64,000 bases of DNA from Mycolicibacterium rufum (GTDB lineage Bacteria; Actinomycetota; Actinomycetes; Mycobacteriales; Mycobacteriaceae), in the NCBI RefSeq assembly GCF_022374875.2, contig NZ_CP092427.2, forward strand, positions 3,348,001 to 3,412,000, given 5' to 3'. Shown here in pieces: positions 58,652 through 64,000 of this stretch; position 1 is the stretch's first letter; the number at the start of each line of letters is the position of its first letter. A program made the position numbers and the translations under genes. The notes beneath the pieces are model-generated. The model worked only from the letters and a program-made list of their open reading frames with translations, made no database searches and was not told where the DNA came from.

Positions 58652-59353
58652 CTAGAGGCGTTTGACGGCTCCGTCCGTGTCGACCTGCCAACGTCGTCCT
58701 GAGCGGTCGGTGTAGTCGACCGCAACGTAGTCCGCGACGGTGTTGGGCAGGTCGCTCGGCTGGTAGATGACGAGTAGCTCGTCGGAATGGATCGTGATTC
58801 CGCGCAACTCGTGTGACTGGGGGAACCGTGTCTCGTGCTTCTCTCGAACCGGCGAGGTGGCCCAGCCGTTCATGAACTCGACGTCAGACTTGAGGTCGAA
58901 TGGCACCGCGGTGCCGCCGTGAATGAGCTTGGCAATCTTGATGTCGAAGACGTGATCGCTCCGACGGTTGTTGATGCCGATTCCGGCCGCGTCCAGCATT
59001 GGCCCGGCGCCCTGTCTACGGCCGAAAATTTCCGATGTGACCTGCACGAGTCCCGCTTCACGCGCGAGGTCGGATTCGTGTCGAGCCTGCTCTCGGGCCC
59101 GGGTGTCGTCGTTGCGGCGCCGGTCGGTAGTGGCGATCCAGACGGCGGCACCGGCGGCGGCGAAGCTGGCTAGCGCGCCGAGCCATTGCCCGAAGCCGGT
59201 GTACCAGTCGACGTCTTGGCCGACAGCACGCGCGATCTGACTGCCGATGAAAAGCACTGCCACTGACGACACGGTGAGTGCGACCGCCCAACACTGCACA
59301 CCGCACCTCTTGGGCCGCCCCTGAGGTGGCGGACTTGACGCATCCTCCTCCAT
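58652..59353 (-). CDS. Two-pass membrane protein of unknown function (cargo)
   Basis: A 233-aa protein. Two N-terminal membrane helices (residues ~20-42 VALTVSSVAVLFIGSQIA and ~52-75 GQWLGALASFAAAGAAVWIA) are followed by a charged coiled-coil-like stretch (RRNDDTRAREQARHESDLAR) and a beta-rich cytosolic domain ending DRSGRRWQVDTDGAVKRL. I know no family with certainty; the 2TM + helix + domain plan is shared by some phage exclusion and defence effectors. ATG 59353 is the start. Located next to attR, the usual cargo spot. Confidence 0.65.
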   Translation of the reverse strand: MEEDASSPPPQGRPKRCGVQCWAVALTVSSVAVLFIGSQIARAVGQDVDWYTGFGQWLGALASFAAAGAAVWIATTDRRRNDDTRAREQARHESDLAREAGLVQVTSEIFGRRQGAGPMLDAAGIGINNRRSDHVFDIKIAKLIHGGTAVPFDLKSDVEFMNGWATSPVREKHETRFPQSHELRGITIHSDELLVIYQPSDLPNTVADYVAVDYTDRSGRRWQVDTDGAVKRL

Positions 59354-59690
59354 GCCTTGAACCTATCGTCGCCAACCGGCTGGGTTTAGCCGGTCGACAG
59401 TCTTGCCATGTACAGCGGAGGTCAACGACAAAGGCCGCATCGAGCGTTCTCGCTGGGGCAAGCGCGGGGCATGACGTCACGAGCCTTTGACCAGCGCGCC
59501 GGCAAGAAGTCCGACGGACGTCCGGCCGAGGCGTTCCTGTTCACACCAGAGATCTCCACTTTCCTGATACAAACGCCCCCAGATTTCGGAAGATTCTTCC
59601 GAACTGCGACGGACGCGAATTCAGTATAAGCCGAGCTAGAAGCACATTCTTACGGACTCTAGCGGATGTTCTCTGACGCCAGACTCACGC
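59354..59690. other. Gene-free stretch before attR with a 19-bp palindrome
   Basis: No convincing gene. The right part is lower in GC than its surroundings. TTCGGAAGA-T-TCTTCCGAA (59585-59603) is a perfect palindrome 88 bp before attR and could bind integrase, excisionase or the repressor. Confidence 0.5.
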
Positions 59691-59727
59691 CAGAAGGTTA
59701 GGGGTTCGAATCCCTTCGGGCGCGCTT
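59691..59727 (+). repeat. attR: 37-bp copy of tRNA-Arg 3' end
   Basis: Identical to 49937-49973. Only the 3' part of the tRNA is present here, without an anticodon, so it is not a second tRNA gene. The TetR stop codon falls inside it (59698-59700). Confidence 0.93.
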
Positions 59728-60309
59728 CGTTTTCCCGGCGGTCTGCCCGCTGTCCAGCACGATGTCCACCGCGGCCGCGATGACCTCGTCGTCCGGCACG
59801 GTCCCGAACATCAGCGACGGGCACGCCACCACTCCGGCCAGCATCGAGATCGCCGCCTCCAGGCGGGCGCCGTCGAAGGCCGTCTCGAGCATCGCGCGGA
59901 TCGGGCGCTGCGCCTCGGTGTTGAGGGCGTCGCGGATCCCGGCCATCTCGTCCACCGACGCCCACTGCGCCATCGCCGAGAGCACGCGGTCGATGTGCAG
60001 ATCGACCACGGCCTGGCGGAACGAGGTCAGCTCACCGATGAGATCGGCGCGCAGGTCGCCGGTGGGCTCCTGGTGGGGGAGTTCCCCGATCGCGTCCAGC
60101 GCGATCTTGAGCAGGTCGAAGCGGGTGGGCCAGTGACTGTAGAGGGTGGTCTTCGAGTAGCCGGCCAACTCCGCCACCCGGGCGTGGGTCAGCGCGTCGG
60201 AGCCTTCGGTGACCAGCACGTCGAGAGCGGTCCGGCCGACGTCGGCGCGGGTCCGGATGACGCGGGAGTCCTCACCTGCCGCGGATTTCCTGCCGGTGCC
60301 GGCTGCCAT
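59698..60309 (-). CDS. TetR family regulator of the rhodopsin cassette
   Basis: A 203-aa repressor. The N-terminal helix-turn-helix is ALTHARVAELAGYSKTTLYSHWPTRFDLLKIAL; the C-terminal ligand domain ends ...DSGQTAGKTKRARRDSNP, and the last residues are encoded by the tRNA-derived att core. ATG 60309 is 168 bp from the divergent opsin start, and the gap carries two matching GGACGA palindromes, so it very probably controls both itself and the opsin genes. Inducer unknown; a retinoid, carotenoid or fatty acid is possible. Confidence 0.88.
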   Translation of the reverse strand: MAAGTGRKSAAGEDSRVIRTRADVGRTALDVLVTEGSDALTHARVAELAGYSKTTLYSHWPTRFDLLKIALDAIGELPHQEPTGDLRADLIGELTSFRQAVVDLHIDRVLSAMAQWASVDEMAGIRDALNTEAQRPIRAMLETAFDGARLEAAISMLAGVVACPSLMFGTVPDDEVIAAAVDIVLDSGQTAGKTKRARRDSNP

Positions 60310-60372
60310 GCGAGCAGTTCACCTCCAGCTGTGGCTCGATCTCGCGCTGTGCTGTCAACAAAGTTAACTTAC

Positions 60373-60425
60373 GGACGAAGTGTCCAAAATCGTCACAAAT
60401 AACCACTAGTGGACGATTCGTCCAA
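60373..60425. promoter_or_regulatory. Paired TetR operator candidates upstream of opsin
   Basis: Site 1, GGACGAAGTGTCCAA (60373-60387), and site 2, GGACGATTCGTCCAA (60411-60425), share GGACGA-N2-3-GTCCAA; site 2 with its preceding T is a perfect 15-bp palindrome (TGGACGA-T-TCGTCCA). They are 38 bp apart centre to centre. AAGTTAACTT (60361-60370) is a further palindrome nearby. Confidence 0.75.
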
Positions 60426-60476
60426 TAACGTACCTTAGGTGTCGCCCTATCCGTTTCATCGACTCAAAGGTGAGAG

Positions 60477-61346
60477 ATGATTCCTGAAGAACTGACCCAG
60501 GCCCAATTCGACACCGTCTACAACCTGCTGTCGCTGGTGATCGCGGCGCAACTGTTCGGCGCGATCTTCCTGTTCGCCGTCCAACCCCGCGTGCTGCCGC
60601 GCTACCGGCAGGCCCTGGTGATGTCCGCGATCGTCTGCGGCATTGCGGCCTACCACTACTTCCGCATCTTCGAATCGTTCAAGGGCGCCTTCGTGACCGA
60701 CGCCGCGGGCGGTCGGGGCACTTACGTCCAGGCGCCCGGCCAGTCGTTCAACGAGGGGTACCGCTACGTCGACTGGCTGCTGACGGTGCCGCTGCTGCTC
60801 GCCGAGCTGATCGTGGTGCTGGCGTTGGCCCGCAAGCTGCGCAACTCGCTGCTCTACCGGTTGATCCCGGCGTCGGCCCTGATGATCGCCCTCGGCTATC
60901 CGGGTGAGATCAGCGCGGATGCCTTGACCCGCAACGTGTTCGGGCTGCTGTCCACGGTGCCGTTCCTCTACATCCTCTACGTGCTGTTCGTCGAGCTGAC
61001 CCGCTCGCTGGACCGTCAGCCGGCGGCGGTGCGGACGACGGTCAGCCGGATGCGCATCCTGCTGTTCGCGACCTGGGGGGTGTACCCGATCGCCTACCTC
61101 GCCCCGCTGCTCGGCATCGACGGCGCGGCGGCCTGGGTGGTCAAGCAGGGCGGCTACTCCGTGGCCGACATCCTGGCCAAGGTGCTCTACGGCCTGCTGA
61201 TCTACAAGATCGCGCGACTGAAGTCCTTCGCCGACGACGCGGCGTTCGCCGAGCAGGAGAACGAGGGCCACGAGAACGTCGTGGTGGTCGCGGGCAACGG
61301 TGCGTCGCCCGGGACGGCCGGCCGGAGGGAAGCGACGACCGCGTAA
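60477..61346 (+). CDS. Xanthorhodopsin-like proton-pumping rhodopsin
   Basis: A 289-aa seven-helix retinal protein. Helix C has RYVDWLLTVPLLLAE: Asp99 (counterion/acceptor), Thr103 and Glu110 (donor), the DTE set of outward proton pumps. Helix G has VADILAKVLYG with Asp231 and the retinal lysine Lys235. His60 (AAYHYFRIF) matches the proteorhodopsin His75 position, and Leu107 is at the green-tuning site. Gly156 in NVFGLLST lines up with xanthorhodopsin Gly156, which leaves room for a carotenoid antenna. GAGAGATG marks the start. Followed 6 bp later by the retinal-forming gene. Provides light-driven proton motive force if retinal is present. Confidence 0.95.
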   Translation: MIPEELTQAQFDTVYNLLSLVIAAQLFGAIFLFAVQPRVLPRYRQALVMSAIVCGIAAYHYFRIFESFKGAFVTDAAGGRGTYVQAPGQSFNEGYRYVDWLLTVPLLLAELIVVLALARKLRNSLLYRLIPASALMIALGYPGEISADALTRNVFGLLSTVPFLYILYVLFVELTRSLDRQPAAVRTTVSRMRILLFATWGVYPIAYLAPLLGIDGAAAWVVKQGGYSVADILAKVLYGLLIYKIARLKSFADDAAFAEQENEGHENVVVVAGNGASPGTAGRREATTA

Positions 61347-61352
61347 CGGCCG

Positions 61353-62375
61353 ATGTCCACCAGCGCGCTGTCGACTGCCGCGGTCTGGTCCCGCCGGCTC
61401 GCGGTCGGCACCGTGCTGGTGACGGGCGGGCACCTGATCGGGGTGCCCGCCCTGCCGTCGTCGGTCACGCTCGCGATCGTCGGTCTCGGCCTGATCGCCG
61501 GCATCCCGCACGGCGCGGTCGACCACCTGACCGCCACCCGACTCGCGCGTGGACGATCCCTCACGGTCATCGCCGCCTGCTACGCGGCGGTGGCGGCCGT
61601 GGTGTGGGTGCTGCTGCGCTGGGCCGGGCCCGCGGCGCTGGTGGCGGTCGTGGTGCTCAGCGCGGTGCACTTCGGGCTCGGCGAACTCGAGGTGAGCCGG
61701 CGGCTGACGGGGTGGCGGCCCGGGCGGCTGACCGCGGCGGCGACGGTCGTGGCCGGCTGCGGTGCCCTGGCCCTGCCGCTGGCCCGATCCGGTGAGCAGT
61801 TCTCGGCGGTCGCGGCCGCCGTCTCGCCGGGCCTCGCCCGCCTCCTCGGCGCGGCGCCGCTGCAGATCGGGGTGATCGTGGTGTGGCTGGGCTGCGCCGT
61901 GGTGGCGTCGGTCGCCGCGGTGCGCGAGGGCCACACCGTGGTCGCCCTGGACATCGTCCTGATCGGTGCGCTGGGCCTGGTCGCCCCGCCGTTGGTCGCG
62001 TTCGCCGTGTGGTTCGGCGGCTGGCACGCGGTGCGGCACTCCGCGCGGCTGCTGTCGGTCGAACCGGGGTGCGCGGCGCTGCTCGCCCGCGGACGCCGCC
62101 GGGCGGCGGTCCACCGGCTGGCCGGGCTGGCGGCGTTGCCGTCGCTCGCCGTGCTCATGGCGGTCGGCGCGCTGGCCGGGGTGACCCTCGCCGCGCCGGA
62201 CCCGACCGCGGCCGTGGCCGAGGCGCTGCGGGTACTGCTTGCGCTCACGGTGCCGCACATGGTCGTCGTGTTCTGGCTCGACCACGACTGTGATGCAGAA
62301 CCCGGGGTCGGTCAGGCGGCCGCAGCGGCTCGTTCGACATCGAGCAACTGCTCACCGCGCCGTTCGTCCTCGTAG
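61353..62375 (+). CDS. blh: Brp/Blh beta-carotene 15,15'-dioxygenase
   Basis: A 340-aa membrane protein that cleaves beta-carotene to two retinals, the opsin chromophore. The family's conserved histidines are in GIPHGAVDH (His53, His58), SAVHFGLGE (His106), GGWHAVRH (His225, His229) and VPHMVVV (His302), in a multi-helix frame. ATG 61353 is 6 bp after the opsin stop, so the two form an operon. The last ~30 residues (DAEPGVGQAAAAARSTSSNC...) are not family-like and overlap the convergent gene by 64 bp; the ancestral end may have been near residue 310. Confidence 0.93.
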   Translation: MSTSALSTAAVWSRRLAVGTVLVTGGHLIGVPALPSSVTLAIVGLGLIAGIPHGAVDHLTATRLARGRSLTVIAACYAAVAAVVWVLLRWAGPAALVAVVVLSAVHFGLGELEVSRRLTGWRPGRLTAAATVVAGCGALALPLARSGEQFSAVAAAVSPGLARLLGAAPLQIGVIVVWLGCAVVASVAAVREGHTVVALDIVLIGALGLVAPPLVAFAVWFGGWHAVRHSARLLSVEPGCAALLARGRRRAAVHRLAGLAALPSLAVLMAVGALAGVTLAAPDPTAAVAEALRVLLALTVPHMVVVFWLDHDCDAEPGVGQAAAAARSTSSNCSPRRSSS

Positions 62376-63067
62376 GCCTTCCGGCCGCCGCGCAGACCGA
62401 ACAGCCGTTTCGAGACCAGGAGATAGACGACAGCGGCCACGTTGATCAGGAACGCGCCGACACGCGTGACGGTGATGCCCTTGGTGACCAGGTCGTAGAC
62501 CTCCAGTGGTAGAAAGACCGACGTCGCCACCACGGCGAAGTACTCGCCCCAGCGGACCATCAACCACAACCCCAGCCCCTCGACGAACTCGAGCAGGGCG
62601 TACGCCACGAGCAGGCAGAAGATCAGGGCGAGTGTGGAGGGTCTGGCGGTCAGCGCCTTCTCCAACTCGTGCACCGCGGTCATCTGGTCGACCTTGATTC
62701 CCGAGGCCCGCACCAGAGGCAGGTCCCGCTCGACGGCGGCCTGGATCGAGCCCTGGGCGCCGCGGAACGTCCACACCGCCCATGCGGCCAGACCGATCAG
62801 CAGTGCGCGAAACCATCGCTCCACTGCGAGCACGCGCACGATGATCGCCTGCCGCAGCGCCTTCCCGCGCAGCACCAGCGGCGCCTGATCGGCCGGGCCC
62901 CGGTCGTGCGGCGGTCCGACGACGAACGATCCGCAGCGCAGGCAGCGCCAGACCTCGCCCACGCCGGTCGTTCCGCTGAGCCGGCCGGCGAGCGCTGCGT
63001 CGTCGGGTGCGTACGTGGCGTGACCCTGCACCGCGCAGGCGACGAGTTCCCACTTCGATGCCGACAT
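62312..63067 (-). CDS. DUF2127-type membrane protein with N-terminal zinc-ribbon-like part
   Basis: A 251-aa protein. The N-terminal ~70 residues carry WELVACAVQGHATYAP and EVWRCLRCGSFVVG (a Cys pair like half a zinc ribbon). The rest has about four membrane helices (FRALLIGLAAWAVWTF, LALIFCLLVAYALLEFVEGLGLWL, YFAVVATSVFLPLEVYDLV, GAFLINVAAVVYLLV), as in DUF2127. ATG 63067 chosen over longer frames. Function unknown; it overlaps the end of the blh gene. Confidence 0.78.
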   Translation of the reverse strand: MSASKWELVACAVQGHATYAPDDAALAGRLSGTTGVGEVWRCLRCGSFVVGPPHDRGPADQAPLVLRGKALRQAIIVRVLAVERWFRALLIGLAAWAVWTFRGAQGSIQAAVERDLPLVRASGIKVDQMTAVHELEKALTARPSTLALIFCLLVAYALLEFVEGLGLWLMVRWGEYFAVVATSVFLPLEVYDLVTKGITVTRVGAFLINVAAVVYLLVSKRLFGLRGGRKAYEDERRGEQLLDVERAAAAA

Positions 63068-63158
63068 TCCCCGATCCTCGCGCCCGGCGCCGTTCTCACG
63101 CGGTGAAACACTGGGGGACTCACTGAAGAGTCGCTGAGCGGGGCGGTCCAACTGCTGA

Positions 63159-64000
<842 letters not shown>

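Larger units (their letters stand above)
49937..59727. mobile_element. Integrated phage-satellite-like element (about 9.75 kb)
   Basis: Bounded by perfect 37-bp att repeats 9754 bp apart. Order from attL: int and XRE repressor (-), xis and seven or eight overlapping genes (+) including a putative replication protein, a WhiB and a scaffold-like protein, an HK97-type capsid gene, a folded noncoding stretch, then cargo near attR (small CxxC protein, HicA-like pair, two-pass membrane protein). There is no portal, terminase, protease, tail, holin or lysin gene. In size and content it is like phiRv1/phiRv2 of M. tuberculosis, but it uses a tRNA-Arg site and a tyrosine integrase. Best read as a satellite needing a helper phage (inference). 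Confidence 0.9.

Noticed and set aside
59408..59629. 73-aa + strand frame near attR
   Set aside because: No ribosome site and composition with no pattern; crosses the 59585 palindrome. Treated as noncoding.
59691..59727. Second tRNA gene at the right end of the island
   Set aside because: Only the 3' third of tRNA-Arg is present; there is no anticodon arm or 5' acceptor.
62240..62375. Frameshift at the 3' end of the Blh gene
   Set aside because: The last ~30 residues look unlike the family and an alternative frame stops at 62293, but no single change gives a clearly better ending; readthrough into the neighbour is enough to explain it.

Overview
The window is high-GC DNA from a member of the Mycobacteriaceae, probably a rapid grower. 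The evidence is a nearly complete mycolic acid / arabinogalactan gene neighbourhood: FadD32, Pks13 and AccD4; EmbC, EmbA and EmbB; AftA; DprE1 and DprE2; Wzm, Wzt and GlfT1. The gene order follows the M. tuberculosis Rv3803c-Rv3772 region as I remember it, with inserts and losses.

Layout. 1-11613 (+): mycolate condensation block, with an MPT51-like antigen 85 paralogue, a lipoprotein, Culp6, FadD32, Pks13 and AccD4. 11631-14733 (+): a DUF4331 protein, a small soluble/RDD membrane pair and a transmembrane Ser/Thr kinase. 14730-29753 (-): a metallo-hydrolase followed (reading right to left from the promoter side) by gtrA, dprE1, dprE2, aftA, embC, embA, embB; most junctions overlap or are only a few bases apart. 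29777-36652: accessory genes, including a LipJ-like hydrolase-cyclase broken by two one-base frameshifts, a 13E12-type HNH protein, a small secreted protein, and a MocR regulator divergent from an AhpD-like gene. 36656-41723 (-): galactan export and initiation (Wzm, GlfT1, Wzt), the proteasome activator Bpa and an Rv3779-type membrane protein. 41856-49725: PLP-fold proteins, a quinone oxidoreductase, a leaderless MarR gene, a cutinase with a frameshifted signal peptide, an MHS transporter, EchA21 and HisC2. Three tRNA genes (Ser-UGA, Ser-GCU, Arg-ACG) lie here.

49937-59727 is a 9.75-kb integrated element in the 3' end of tRNA-Arg, flanked by perfect 37-bp repeats. It carries a tyrosine integrase, an XRE repressor, an excisionase, a chain of overlapping genes (a DUF2742-like protein, a putative replication ATPase/primase, a WhiB, a scaffold-like protein), an HK97-type capsid protein, a strongly folded noncoding stretch, and a cargo segment with a HicA-like toxin pair and a two-pass membrane protein. 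It has no portal, terminase, tail or lysis genes, so I read it as a phage satellite of the phiRv1/phiRv2 kind.

Directly beyond attR lies a light-energy cassette: a TetR regulator, two matching operator-like palindromes, a xanthorhodopsin-like proton-pump opsin and a Brp/Blh beta-carotene dioxygenase that would supply retinal. The window ends with a DUF2127 membrane protein and the 5' part of a cytochrome oxidase subunit I gene.

The most notable points are the satellite with its own capsid and scaffold and a possible packaging/replication signal, and the regulated rhodopsin-retinal cassette. Family assignments come from motifs and memory; no searches were run.
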